64,000 bases of DNA. Origin: Candidatus Woesearchaeota archaeon. GTDB lineage: Archaea > Nanobdellota > Nanobdellia > Woesearchaeales > JACJVV01. The notes under the pieces are model-generated. The model saw nothing but the letters and a program-made list of their open reading frames with translations. It did not search any database and was not told where the DNA came from. The position numbers and the translations under genes were made by a program. The DNA is taken from the NCBI GenBank assembly GCA_020637495.1, contig JACJVV010000001.1, positions 124,001 to 188,000 on the forward strand. The letters are read 5' to 3'. This document shows, in pieces, positions 9,702 to 18,218 of this stretch. Position 1 is the stretch's first letter, and each line of letters begins with the position of its first letter.

Positions 9702-10231
9702 AAGAATTATTCTACCCCAAATCAGTAGCTGTAATTGGAGCTTCAAGGAATACTTCATCTGTAGGTTACAGCGTGCTTAAAGGTTTGAGAAGCGGTGGTG
9801 TAATGTACAGTCCATTCATGGAACCTTTCCCTGGTAAGATCTATGCGATAAATCCTAATGCTGATGAGATCCAAGGAGTGAAATGCCACAAGAACATAAC
9901 TGATGTAAAAGAAAAGATTGATCTTGTAATTATCTGCATCCCTACACAATTTGTCCTTAATGCAGTCAAGGATTGTGTCAAGAAGAAAGTCAAATATGGA
10001 ATAATCATAACTGCAGGTTTTGGAGAATATAGCGAAGAAGGGAAAAGGTTACAAGAGGAGATAGTCAATGTCGCAAACGCAGGAAGCATGAGACTTGTTG
10101 GCCCTAATTGCCTCGGTATATTGAATACTCATGCAAGCCTTAACGCAAGCTTCGCACCTACGATGCCTCTTAAAGGTGGAGTCGCATTCTTGACCCAAAG
10201 CGGAGCACTAGCAGATAGCATAATAGACTGA
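9698..10231 (+). CDS. acdA: ADP-forming acetyl-CoA synthetase alpha subunit, truncated to the CoA-binding domain
   Basis: A 177-residue protein that matches only the N-terminal CoA-binding Rossmann domain of the alpha subunit: SVAVIGASRNTSSVGYSVLK near 9-28, KIDLVIICIPTQFV, LVGPNCLGILNT near 133-144 and FLTQSGALADSIID at the end. Full alpha subunits run to about 450 residues and carry two further domains, including the phosphohistidine site; both are absent here. The reading frame stops with TGA exactly where the conserved sequence would continue, and the next 200 bases encode something unrelated in another frame. A deletion, a gene break or an assembly join is likely. If real, the enzyme would be inactive unless another locus supplies the missing part. 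Confidence 0.82.
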   Translation: MKELFYPKSVAVIGASRNTSSVGYSVLKGLRSGGVMYSPFMEPFPGKIYAINPNADEIQGVKCHKNITDVKEKIDLVIICIPTQFVLNAVKDCVKKKVKYGIIITAGFGEYSEEGKRLQEEIVNVANAGSMRLVGPNCLGILNTHASLNASFAPTMPLKGGVAFLTQSGALADSIID

Positions 10232-10235
10232 CAAG

Positions 10236-10436
10236 GTGGACGAGGAGATGATCAAAGAGATGATCAGCATGCCATATGAAAGATTCAATGGTGCCGGCAT
10301 GGGATGCTGTGGAAAAACTGAATGCAAGAATATAGCTGATATAATAAGGATATATGAGCCTGAAAGATTGGCAGTGATACAGGAAGAGAATGCAGCAGCA
10401 AAGAAAACAGGATTGATCTGGACATATAGGAGGTGA
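10236..10436 (+). CDS. Small Cys-containing protein or C-terminal gene remnant, unknown
   Basis: A 66-residue frame with a GTG start; Mets follow at 10248, 10260 and 10269, of which 10260 has GAGGAG 9-16 bases before it. The notable part is GMGCCGKTECKNIAD near residues 22-36, with three cysteines close together that could bind a metal. The frame opens just after the broken end of acdA and ends with a Shine-Dalgarno sequence that serves the next gene. It could be a small independent protein or the tail of a larger gene whose front was lost together with the end of acdA. I recognise no family. Confidence 0.45.
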   Translation: MDEEMIKEMISMPYERFNGAGMGCCGKTECKNIADIIRIYEPERLAVIQEENAAAKKTGLIWTYRR

Positions 10437-10441
10437 AAAAA

Positions 10442-11017
10442 ATGAACGATAAAAGAAATGAGGAATTGAAAAAGATCCCTTCAAATATTGCGCAGCTTGT
10501 TACAATGGGAAATGTCCATTGGACTGAGATAGAGGATAATGCTAAAGGATTAGGTATTGAATATTTGGCAGGATATGCAACTGCTCATACGAGATTCCTT
10601 GGCACTACTATAGGGGCAATGAATGATGAAAGTACTAAGAAACAGACTTCAGAGGACCCTATAGATGTAATAGTCGCAACAGTATGTGAATGTGAAGCAT
10701 ATGCACAAAATATCTATGAGGCTGTAGAACAACATCTGCAATATTCACATGTGTTTGTGATTGTAGGAAACTATGGTGGATGCAATGTCTCTGAGAACAG
10801 AGAAAGAGCTTTACAGAACTTAGGCTATATGAAAGACTCACACAGCAGAGAGGAGAAGCTCAAATGTGCAGAATTCATGGAAATGACCATGGAGAATAGA
10901 GTGAAAGCACTAAGAAATAACCATCAAAGGTATAGGAGCAGGATGATGGTGGAAGAGCCTGAGAAATATAGCAAGACTGACTTGTCTAGCAGACTGCACA
11001 TAATTGTGCAAGATTAA
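10442..11017 (+). CDS. Hypothetical protein, 191 residues
   Basis: A strong Shine-Dalgarno (AGGAGGTGA, 10427-10435) fixes the ATG at 10442. The protein looks soluble and alpha/beta, with a Cys/Glu-rich stretch VIVATVCECEAYAQNIYEAV near 80-99, then a hydrophobic strand VFVIVGNYGG and a charged helical C-terminus (EEKLKCAEFMEMTMENRVKA). I do not recognise the family. It follows the 66-residue frame closely and probably shares its transcript. Its position downstream of a broken acdA suggests the pair may mark the far side of a rearrangement. Confidence 0.65.
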   Translation: MNDKRNEELKKIPSNIAQLVTMGNVHWTEIEDNAKGLGIEYLAGYATAHTRFLGTTIGAMNDESTKKQTSEDPIDVIVATVCECEAYAQNIYEAVEQHLQYSHVFVIVGNYGGCNVSENRERALQNLGYMKDSHSREEKLKCAEFMEMTMENRVKALRNNHQRYRSRMMVEEPEKYSKTDLSSRLHIIVQD

Positions 11018-11084
11018 TTTTTATTTTCTTTATTCTTAGAAGATTAAAGCAGGAATATATTAAGAATCAATTAAAAAAATAAAA

Positions 11085-11270
11085 TTATTCACTTGTTACG
11101 GTGATACATTTCTCTGGGCATGCCTCTTCGCAAGCACGGCATTCTATGCAGGCTGCCTCATTGACAACCACTGCCTTGCCATCTTTCATCTCAAACACAC
11201 CTGCAGGGCATACATCCACGCAAGCACCATGTCCTGCGCATTTGCTCAAGTCTATTGTTACCTTTGTCAT
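11085..11270 (-). CDS. Two-cluster ferredoxin with one Cys-to-His change
   Basis: A 61-residue ferredoxin. The second half has the full CxxCxxCxxxCP motif (CIECRACEEACP). The first half reads CAGHGACVDVCP, so the second cysteine of that set is His. The first site may therefore hold a His-ligated [4Fe-4S] or a [3Fe-4S] cluster. It lies 10 bases after PFOR on the same strand with a strong AGGAGGT site before its ATG, so it is very likely the electron acceptor for PFOR. Confidence 0.88.
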   Translation of the reverse strand: MTKVTIDLSKCAGHGACVDVCPAGVFEMKDGKAVVVNEAACIECRACEEACPEKCITVTSE

Positions 11271-11280
11271 TCTTAACCTC

Positions 11281-14200
11281 CTATTCTTTATGCAATTTCA
11301 ACATACTAAATCTGTCCTTGGCATCCTGTTTTGCTTTCTTGAAGAGTTCATCTGCATGATCAGGGAATGCAATCTTCAATGATTTATATCTTGTCTCATT
11401 CAGGATGTATTCATTAAAATCAAGCTTTGGATCCATAGAATCCCAACTGAAAGGCTTCTCAAGAGAAGGATTATACCTGTAGATCGGCCAATATCCTGAT
11501 TGAGCAGCTCTCTTAGCTTGATCATCACTCTGCTTCAGATTATAACCATGTGCGATGCAAGGAGAATATGCAATTATTATGCTAGGCCCATTGAATGCTT
11601 CAGCTTCCTGCATTGCCTTGATGACCTGAGATTTATTTCCACCCATATCACAAGATGCGACATAGACATTCCCATATGACATCATCATAAGACCAAGATT
11701 CTTCTTAGGGGTCGGTTTTCCTGCAGTCGCGAATTTTGCAGTCGCTGCTCTTGGTGTTGCTTTTGAAGCCTGTCCGCCAGTATTAGAGTATACTTCTGTA
11801 TCAAGGACTAGGACATTGACATTCTTGCCAGATGCGAGGACATGATCAAGACCTCCAAAGCCTATATCATAAGCCCAACCATCACCACCTATTATCCATA
11901 CACTCTTATCGACTAGGTAATCCTTGAGCTCATCTACTTTCCTCAGCAATGGCTCACTCTCGCCATGAACAACTTCCAATGCGGCAGGCAGCTGCTTGAC
12001 AACTTCTTTTGCTGCAGCTTTAGCATCATCGTCAACCTTATCCCACAATCCTAGAACCTTCTCAAGAGCTGCTTTCAATTCTACTGTTGTTCCGCTCTTC
12101 AAGAGAGCATTGATATTAGATTTCAATTGTCTTCTAGCCGCATCTATCGCAAGCCTGAAGCCGAATCCATATTCTGCATTATCCTCAAACAATGAATTTG
12201 CCCATGCTGGACCTTTGCCTTCTTCATTTGTAGTGAAAGGCGTCGTCGGGAATGTTCCACCATAGATTGAAGAGCAACCTGTTGCATTTGCAATAATCAT
12301 CCTGTCTCCGAAAAATTGAGTGAGCAGACGATAGTAAGGAGTCTCTCCACATCCTGCGCATGCTCCTGAGAACTCGAAGTAAGGCATCAACAATTGGGTC
12401 CCTTTGACTGTCGTCATTATCGCTCCTTCTATAACATTATTAGGTAATTTGTCAAAGAACTTGTAGTTAGCCCTCTCCTCTGGTGTCCTTAGCTCTGATG
12501 CAGGTTTCATCACCAAAGCCTTGTTCTTCGTTGGGCACACTTCAGCGCATAAACTGCAGCCTACACAATCATCGCAATAAAGCTGAACCCTGAAACGTAG
12601 ATCGCTGTTGTTCTTTGTGTTTGATTGCAATGTAGTAAATGATTCAGGAGCATCCTTTAAATCATCTGGATGTATCTGCTTAGTTCTTATTGTAGCGTGA
12701 GGGCATACGAATGAGCACATGCCGCATTGGATGCAATTCTCAGGGATCCATTCAGGCATCTCAACTGCAACACCTCGTTTCTCCAGTGCAGCCGTCCCAA
12801 GAGGAACAGAACCATCAAGAGGCATCTGTGATACAGCAATACCATCACCTTTCAATCTCATCACTGGTTCAATAACATTCTTCGCGAAATCTGATGCATC
12901 ATCAGGGATAAGCTTATGATCTGGTGCACATTTTCCTGCAGCTTGGGGTATCTTGACCTCATACAATGCATCTCTTGCCTTATCGATGCATTCCCAATTC
13001 ATTGCAACTATCTTCTCTCCTTTATGACTGAACTGCTTCTTGACATGATCCTTGATCATCTCTATTGCCTTATCTTCAGGCAATACTCCTGACACTTTGA
13101 AAAAAGCAGCCTGCATCGCGGTATTGATCCTATGGCCTAAGCCTACACTATCTGATATCTTCAGTGCATCTATACAATATACCTTTAGCTTCTTATCGAT
13201 GATAATCTTCTGAAGCTCTCCTGTAAGATTCTCAAATACATCTTCCGGTTTCCATTGGCAATTGATTATGAATGTGCCTCCATCAACAATCCCATCTAGT
13301 AGATTATATCTTCCAATATACTCAGGAGTATGCAATGCTACGAAATCACAGTCGTCAAGAAGATATGCTGACTGTATCTTGTTCTTTCCAAACCGAAGAT
13401 GTGATACTGTTATACCGCCTGCTTTCTTAGAATCATAGGAGAAATAACCTTGTGCAAACATATCTGTTCCTTCGCCTATTATCTTTATTGAGTTCTTGCA
13501 TGAAGAGACTGTACCGTCGCTACCATATCCCCAGAACTTGCATCTTACTACTCCCTTAGGTTCTGTGTGAACATGTTCGTCAATATCCAACGAAAGTTTT
13601 GTGACATCATCAATTATTCCTACTGTGAAATTATGAGTGCATTTCCCATCTAGATGCTTGTAGACAGCATTGACCATAGAAGGAGTGAATTCCTTGCTGG
13701 AAAGACCGTATCGTCCACCGACAATAGTAGTATCCTTTCTGTCCTTAAGTGCTGCAACAGTATCAAGATATAACGGTTCCCCTATGCTTCCAGGCTCTTT
13801 TGTCCTATCAAGAACTGCTATCTTCTTCACTGTAGCTGGGATAGCTTCCTGGAAATCCTTGACTGAGAATGGACGATACAATCTGACTTTCAATGCTCCT
13901 ACTTTCTGTCCCTTGCTTACTAAAAAATCAATCGTCTCTTCAATTGTCTCACAGCCTGAGCCCATAGAAATTATTATCTTATCAGCATCTGGTGCACCTA
14001 TATAATCGTAAAGCTTGTATGCCCTCCCTGTCTTCTCCTTCACTAAGTCCATATATTTCTGGATTATTGCAGGAGTAGCATCATAATATTTGTTGACTGT
14101 CTCTCGTCCCTGGAAATATACATCCGGATTCTCAGCACCTACTTTAACCTTAGGCTTTTCAGGAGTTAGCTTGTTATCACGGAACTTTGCAATAAGATCA

Positions 14201-14787
14201 TGATTCAACATAGATTTCAGGACATCGTCCTCAATAAGCTCTATCTTCTGGATCTCATGAGACGTCCTGAAACCATCAAAGAAGTTCAGGAAAGGCAGAT
14301 GAGCTTCCAATGTGGCAAGATGAGATACAACAGCAAGGTCCTGGACTTCCTGTACTGAATTGGCTGCAATTATCGCAAAGCCTGTATCACGGATAGCCAT
14401 GACATCTGAATGATCGCCGAAGATTGACAATGATTGGGCTGCAAGGCTTCTTGCTGAGACGTGAAAAACAGTCGGCATCATCTCACCAGCTATCTTATAC
14501 ATGTTAGGGATCATCAATAGAAGGCCTTGTGAAGCAGTAAAAGTTGTTGTCAATGCTCCTGCGGTAAGTGAACCATGGATGGCTCCAGCTGCACCACCCT
14601 CTGACTGCATCTCGACAACTTCAACACATTCTCCAAAAAGGTTCTTCTTACCTTTAGCTGACCACATGTCAGCAAGCTCGCCCATCGGCGAACTTGGAGT
14701 AATAGGATATATTGCAGCAACTTCACTGAATACATAAGCGATATTGGCAGCCGCAGAATTTCCATCTTCAACGATATATTTTACCAT
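11281..14787 (-). CDS. nifJ: Pyruvate:ferredoxin (flavodoxin) oxidoreductase, single-chain NifJ type
   Basis: A 1168-residue fused oxidoreductase that converts pyruvate and CoA to acetyl-CoA, CO2 and reduced ferredoxin. In order it shows the pyrimidine domain (AAIYPITPSSPMGELADMW near 18-36) and the central gamma domain (KFWGYGSDGTVSSCKNSIK). The ferredoxin insert follows with CIQCGMCSFVCPHATIR and CDDCVGCSLCAEVCP, then the cluster cysteines in FSGACAGCGETPYYRLL. The ThDP domain closes it with IIGGDGWAYDIGFGGLDHVL and DTEVYSNTGGQ. Most archaea have split, four-subunit enzymes; the fused form is typical of bacteria and anaerobic eukaryotes and suggests transfer. AGAGGAAAG precedes the ATG, and the ferredoxin gene follows. 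Confidence 0.93.
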   Translation of the reverse strand: MVKYIVEDGNSAAANIAYVFSEVAAIYPITPSSPMGELADMWSAKGKKNLFGECVEVVEMQSEGGAAGAIHGSLTAGALTTTFTASQGLLLMIPNMYKIAGEMMPTVFHVSARSLAAQSLSIFGDHSDVMAIRDTGFAIIAANSVQEVQDLAVVSHLATLEAHLPFLNFFDGFRTSHEIQKIELIEDDVLKSMLNHDLIAKFRDNKLTPEKPKVKVGAENPDVYFQGRETVNKYYDATPAIIQKYMDLVKEKTGRAYKLYDYIGAPDADKIIISMGSGCETIEETIDFLVSKGQKVGALKVRLYRPFSVKDFQEAIPATVKKIAVLDRTKEPGSIGEPLYLDTVAALKDRKDTTIVGGRYGLSSKEFTPSMVNAVYKHLDGKCTHNFTVGIIDDVTKLSLDIDEHVHTEPKGVVRCKFWGYGSDGTVSSCKNSIKIIGEGTDMFAQGYFSYDSKKAGGITVSHLRFGKNKIQSAYLLDDCDFVALHTPEYIGRYNLLDGIVDGGTFIINCQWKPEDVFENLTGELQKIIIDKKLKVYCIDALKISDSVGLGHRINTAMQAAFFKVSGVLPEDKAIEMIKDHVKKQFSHKGEKIVAMNWECIDKARDALYEVKIPQAAGKCAPDHKLIPDDASDFAKNVIEPVMRLKGDGIAVSQMPLDGSVPLGTAALEKRGVAVEMPEWIPENCIQCGMCSFVCPHATIRTKQIHPDDLKDAPESFTTLQSNTKNNSDLRFRVQLYCDDCVGCSLCAEVCPTKNKALVMKPASELRTPEERANYKFFDKLPNNVIEGAIMTTVKGTQLLMPYFEFSGACAGCGETPYYRLLTQFFGDRMIIANATGCSSIYGGTFPTTPFTTNEEGKGPAWANSLFEDNAEYGFGFRLAIDAARRQLKSNINALLKSGTTVELKAALEKVLGLWDKVDDDAKAAAKEVVKQLPAALEVVHGESEPLLRKVDELKDYLVDKSVWIIGGDGWAYDIGFGGLDHVLASGKNVNVLVLDTEVYSNTGGQASKATPRAATAKFATAGKPTPKKNLGLMMMSYGNVYVASCDMGGNKSQVIKAMQEAEAFNGPSIIIAYSPCIAHGYNLKQSDDQAKRAAQSGYWPIYRYNPSLEKPFSWDSMDPKLDFNEYILNETRYKSLKIAFPDHADELFKKAKQDAKDRFSMLKLHKE

Positions 14788-14957
14788 TTTCTTTCCTCTT
14801 TTATGAATTGAAATTAATATATGATTAACAACATATTTTTCAGAGAATTATTGCTTAAGAATACTTAAAAATGTTTGGGTAAAAAAAGTTCTGTTTCCGA
14901 CGATATATGTCAATGATTTTCATATGTTTTCAGATTCATATGTTACAGAAAAGATAG

Positions 14958-15608
14958 TTATCTGGATGTTGTAACACCTATACGCTTGCAGTACTTCTTT
15001 ATTGGACATATGCTGCAATGAGGACTTATTGGAGTACATAGATGCTGACCAAATGCAACTATCATACTATTGTATTTCTCCCAATATTTTATCGGCATCT
15101 TTTTTCTCAATGCCATCTCAGATTCGAAAGGAGTTTTTGTCTTGATGTAACCTAAGCGATTGCTTATCCTATGTACATGGACATCCACACACATAGCTGG
15201 TTTTTGGAATCCTACAGCAACAACAAGATTTGCTGTCTTTCTCCCTACCCCTGGAAGTTTTAATAGATCATCAATGTTATCAGGAACTGTATTGTTGAAT
15301 TCTTCTTTTAGAACAATTGGAAGTTGTTTTAGATGTTTTGCCTTGTTGCGAAAGAACCCTACTGGGTAGATGAGTTTTTCGACCTGAGTTACTGTGAGTT
15401 TATTTATGTCTTCTGGCTTGTTTACTAATTTGAATAATCGTTTACATGCTTCAACTGTCGTCTGATCTTTTGTCCTTGCTGAAAGAATTGTTGCTACAAG
15501 AACCTTGAATGGATCATCTGTCTGTATTTTAATTAAATCAACAACAGGAACTTGATAATTTTGTACTTCTTTTTTCAGAATCTTAATTATTTCATCGATA
15601 TCTGCCAT
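14958..15608 (-). CDS. nth: Endonuclease III (HhH-GPD DNA glycosylase/AP lyase)
   Basis: A 216-residue base-excision-repair enzyme for oxidised pyrimidines. The helix-hairpin-helix and catalytic Lys are in LLKLPGVGRKTANLVVAVGF, and the catalytic Asp is in CVDVHVHRISNRLG. The iron-sulfur ligands follow as C-x6-C-x2-C-x5-C (CTPISPHCSICPIKKYC). The second Met (15608) is chosen because a TATA element at 15631-15638 lies 26 bases before it; the longer frame from 15617 adds three residues. It diverges from the PfkB kinase gene across a 43-base gap. Confidence 0.92.
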   Translation of the reverse strand: MADIDEIIKILKKEVQNYQVPVVDLIKIQTDDPFKVLVATILSARTKDQTTVEACKRLFKLVNKPEDINKLTVTQVEKLIYPVGFFRNKAKHLKQLPIVLKEEFNNTVPDNIDDLLKLPGVGRKTANLVVAVGFQKPAMCVDVHVHRISNRLGYIKTKTPFESEMALRKKMPIKYWEKYNSMIVAFGQHLCTPISPHCSICPIKKYCKRIGVTTSR

Positions 15609-15630
15609 ATGTTCCATAAAAGTTAAGTAG

Positions 15631-15638
15631 TATTAAAA
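15631..15638 (-). promoter_or_regulatory. TATA box of nth
   Basis: TTTTAATA on the minus strand, centred 26 bases before the ATG at 15608, giving a leaderless start. Confidence 0.55.
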
Positions 15639-15651
15639 TTTTGCTGGTATC

Positions 15652-16503
15652 ATGAGAAAGATAATATGTTTTGGAGAGGTATTATATGATGTATATCAGG
15701 ATTCAAAGGTCTTGGCGGGTGCACCATTAAACGTAGCAAGCATATGTAGCGCTTTGGGAATGGACACATTCATAGTAACGGCAATACCTAAAAACATGGA
15801 AGAAGAATTACATAGACAATTAAGTATAAGAGGGATAACACCAATATTTAATTATGTCAAAGAAAACATTGTTGAGGCAAAGATAGAACTAAAGAAGGGA
15901 GTTCCAAACTTTAGTATTGATAAGAAAGGATCATTTGACAAGATAATTATTGAAAAAGAAATTCCTAAGTCTGACATATTATATGCAGGAACATTATGTC
16001 AAAGAAGCAAGATATCACAAGAATCATTGCATGGAATAATAGATCATAATTTAGAGATGTTATTTGTATACGATGTGAACATAAGACCTGGTTTAGAATG
16101 GGAAGATATCTTTAGGAGGACTTTTATTAAAGCACATGTGATAAAAGTAAATGAACATGAGCTTGAACTTATAAGGAATATAGGTATTGATCTAAAAAAA
16201 GAAGCATTCAGGAACAAATGTAAATATCTTATAGTCACCAAAGGGGAAGAAGGAGCAGAATTGTTCACAAAAGACAAGAACTATAGTATAGGCATTAAAG
16301 ACACTGAAGTTGTAGATACAACAGGTTGTGGTGATGCATTTCTTTCAGGTTTCATAAGCAAAATAAATAATGGAGCACAGAGTGCACTTGAATTTGCATC
16401 CATATGTGCTGCGGCAGTAGCTAAACATAAAGGCGCATTCACGAAAAGCATAGCTGAAGAGATAATGAATTCTAAAACACCTATTAAAAATCAAAAAGAT
16501 TAA
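15652..16503 (+). CDS. PfkB-family sugar kinase (fructokinase-like)
   Basis: A 283-residue ribokinase-fold kinase. The N-terminus CFGEVLYDVY and the substrate motif LAGAPLNVASICSALG near 24-39 resemble fructokinases. The second PfkB signature DTTGCGDAFLSGF near 223-235 holds the catalytic Asp; its usual DTxGAGD is DTTGCGD here. KVNEHELELI and LIVTKGEEGAELF are also family-typical. Its 3' end overlaps, tail to tail by 20 bases, a glycosidase gene on the other strand. If that enzyme is an invertase, fructose would be the natural substrate. Substrate choice is inferred; adenosine, ribose and 2-keto-3-deoxygluconate are alternatives. Confidence 0.8.
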   Translation: MRKIICFGEVLYDVYQDSKVLAGAPLNVASICSALGMDTFIVTAIPKNMEEELHRQLSIRGITPIFNYVKENIVEAKIELKKGVPNFSIDKKGSFDKIIIEKEIPKSDILYAGTLCQRSKISQESLHGIIDHNLEMLFVYDVNIRPGLEWEDIFRRTFIKAHVIKVNEHELELIRNIGIDLKKEAFRNKCKYLIVTKGEEGAELFTKDKNYSIGIKDTEVVDTTGCGDAFLSGFISKINNGAQSALEFASICAAAVAKHKGAFTKSIAEEIMNSKTPIKNQKD

Positions 16504-17734
16504 CATTATGCTTAACAGAATGATATGCAATTATATATCCTGCAGCACTCCACGCCTGATAAGGTGTTCCCATAGCTTTACCGGTTTTCCCATGCATATA
16601 CTCATTGAACACAAAATTGCCACGTTTCATCAATCTAGCAAGGTTCTCTAATTCTTCCTCAGCCTTCTTCTGCATATTTACTTTCATAAGAGAATTAATC
16701 CAAAAACCAGCAAGCATAGGCCAAATTCCTCCATTATGGTAAGTATATGGTAATTCTTTAATTGAGTATATTGATTCCCAATCTTTATCTTGCTTTTTTA
16801 TTACAGGACTAAGCGCTTTTATAGGAAATGGTTTATTTATTGAATTCTTATAAATATGATTTACAATTTTTTTACTTCGATTTTTATTTGCAATCTTTGT
16901 TAAAATAGCTAATATATTTCCAAAGGTATCAAATCTTTGAGACCATTCATGTTTAAATGGTTGTACATGAGATTGATAATAATTATAATTTTTGATCGGA
17001 ATTTTATCATAAATAAGGTAATCATTACTTATTTCGTTAATGTTATCTTCTGTAAACCATAATGTTGTATTTATTCTACGTTTTACTTTTGGTTTACGCT
17101 TAGATATCCATTTTAATCTTTTTAAAGCTGAAAAATGTAGTGGTTCATTTAATTTATTCTTTTCAATACTGTTGTTAAAAAGAAATTCTAAAGCACGTAA
17201 TGATTCATAATATAAACATTCGTCATAAAGAACATGATATTCACGATGCATTATATCTGCCCAATCACTTGCTACGTGTACTTCCATTAATCCACAATCA
17301 TTTGAATCAAATGCTTTAAAAAGCCTGTAAAAACGTTTATATCTAGTTACATTTTGTATAGAAATCAGGGATTTATCTTTTGTTTTTTTATGAAATATTG
17401 CACAAGCAATAACTACCCACATATTTGAGTCTATGGTTGTAATACTCCCTAATCCACCATAAACTTTTTTTCTGCTTTCAATTTCAACATAACTAGGTAC
17501 TTGACCATGATCAATCTGTTTATTTAATAAAAACAATAAACCTTTTTTTGCACATTTAATTAATTCAACATCATCTGTAATAGCTGCTGCAAGACTGCAT
17601 ATTGAATGGTCACGTGCCCATGTAGAATGATAATTAGCAATATTTTCTGTAGATGCTGTAAAACCAAATGAAGTTACATTTTTTTTCAATACATCAATTG
17701 CTTTCTGATATGTTTTTTCAATTAAGTCATTCAT
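16484..17734 (-). CDS. Six-hairpin glycosidase, GH100 (invertase)-like or related
   Basis: A 416-residue (alpha/alpha)6-barrel protein. Features shared with neutral/alkaline invertases and related barrels are STWARDHSICSLAAAI near 38-53, HGQVPSYVEI, GGLGSITTIDSNMWVVIA near 94-111, YHNGGIWPMLAGFWINS near 335-351 and YQAWSAAGYIIAYH at the end. It likely cleaves sucrose or a gluco-oligosaccharide; the converging sugar kinase favours sucrose or fructose chemistry, but this is inference. The internal ATG is chosen because TTTAAATA (17756-17763) lies 26 bases before it. The gene is richer in A/T and in lysine, asparagine and isoleucine codons than its neighbours. It follows the small membrane protein gene by 40 bases. 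Confidence 0.68.
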   Translation of the reverse strand: MNDLIEKTYQKAIDVLKKNVTSFGFTASTENIANYHSTWARDHSICSLAAAITDDVELIKCAKKGLLFLLNKQIDHGQVPSYVEIESRKKVYGGLGSITTIDSNMWVVIACAIFHKKTKDKSLISIQNVTRYKRFYRLFKAFDSNDCGLMEVHVASDWADIMHREYHVLYDECLYYESLRALEFLFNNSIEKNKLNEPLHFSALKRLKWISKRKPKVKRRINTTLWFTEDNINEISNDYLIYDKIPIKNYNYYQSHVQPFKHEWSQRFDTFGNILAILTKIANKNRSKKIVNHIYKNSINKPFPIKALSPVIKKQDKDWESIYSIKELPYTYHNGGIWPMLAGFWINSLMKVNMQKKAEEELENLARLMKRGNFVFNEYMHGKTGKAMGTPYQAWSAAGYIIAYHSVKHNVNLFDF

Positions 17735-17755
17735 AATAATTTTCAATTTCAAAAA

Positions 17756-17763
17756 TATTTAAA
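17756..17763 (-). promoter_or_regulatory. TATA box of the GH100-like gene
   Basis: TTTAAATA on the minus strand, centred about 26 bases before the ATG at 17734. Confidence 0.5.
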
Positions 17764-17774
17764 GTTTATGTATA

Positions 17775-18218
17775 CTAAACAAAAAATCTAAAAATTCCTA
17801 TATTGACGACAATTAATCCAAATGCTTCTAAGCACATCATAATAAAATTATTGTCGCCAAAAACAATAATACGCGTCATATAGTATACAAGCATGTAAGT
17901 TAGTACTGCTGCAACAGCTCCAAAAAATATTGGAAGATTAAAGAATCCAACTATTGCACCTACAATACCTGCTAAACCTGCACATGGTATTGCATAAATC
18001 ATACCAGTATCAAACTCTAATGTTGTAGCATAAACAGAGAATCTAAATAGCATTGCAATTGCAAATCCCCATTGCCAACCAAACCAATAACCTGCAAGCA
18101 TACCACCTATAATTACGAGATCAAATCCTGCAGCGATATTATTTTTCATATCTTTAATTAGCAGTGTAAATACTATGTTTAAAATAAATAAAGCTAAGAT
18201 TACTATAAATTCTAGCAC
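17775..18218 (-). CDS. Small integral membrane protein, unknown
   Basis: A 147-residue, strongly hydrophobic protein with about four or five membrane segments. The first is LEFIVILALFILNIVFTLLI, then a glycine-rich pair (VIIGGMLAGYWFGWQWGFAIA), a stretch around AGIVGAIVGFFNLPIFFGAV and a last one near ALGLIV at the C-terminus. The start is GTG with GGGGTGAT five bases before it. I recognise no family or catalytic motif. It precedes the glycosidase by 40 bases on the same strand, so a transport or accessory role for the same sugar is possible but unsupported by motif. Confidence 0.65.
   Translation of the reverse strand: MLEFIVILALFILNIVFTLLIKDMKNNIAAGFDLVIIGGMLAGYWFGWQWGFAIAMLFRFSVYATTLEFDTGMIYAIPCAGLAGIVGAIVGFFNLPIFFGAVAAVLTYMLVYYMTRIIVFGDNNFIMMCLEAFGLIVVNIGIFRFFV

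Noticed and set aside
10229..10231. UGA read as Trp to extend acdA
   Set aside because: A Trp would fit the family at that point, but the next codons in frame have no similarity to alpha subunits and soon reach another stop. Many other genes here end in TGA.
9698..11017. Prophage or integrated element behind the acdA break
   Set aside because: No integrase, capsid, replication or tRNA attachment site is visible in or near the segment.
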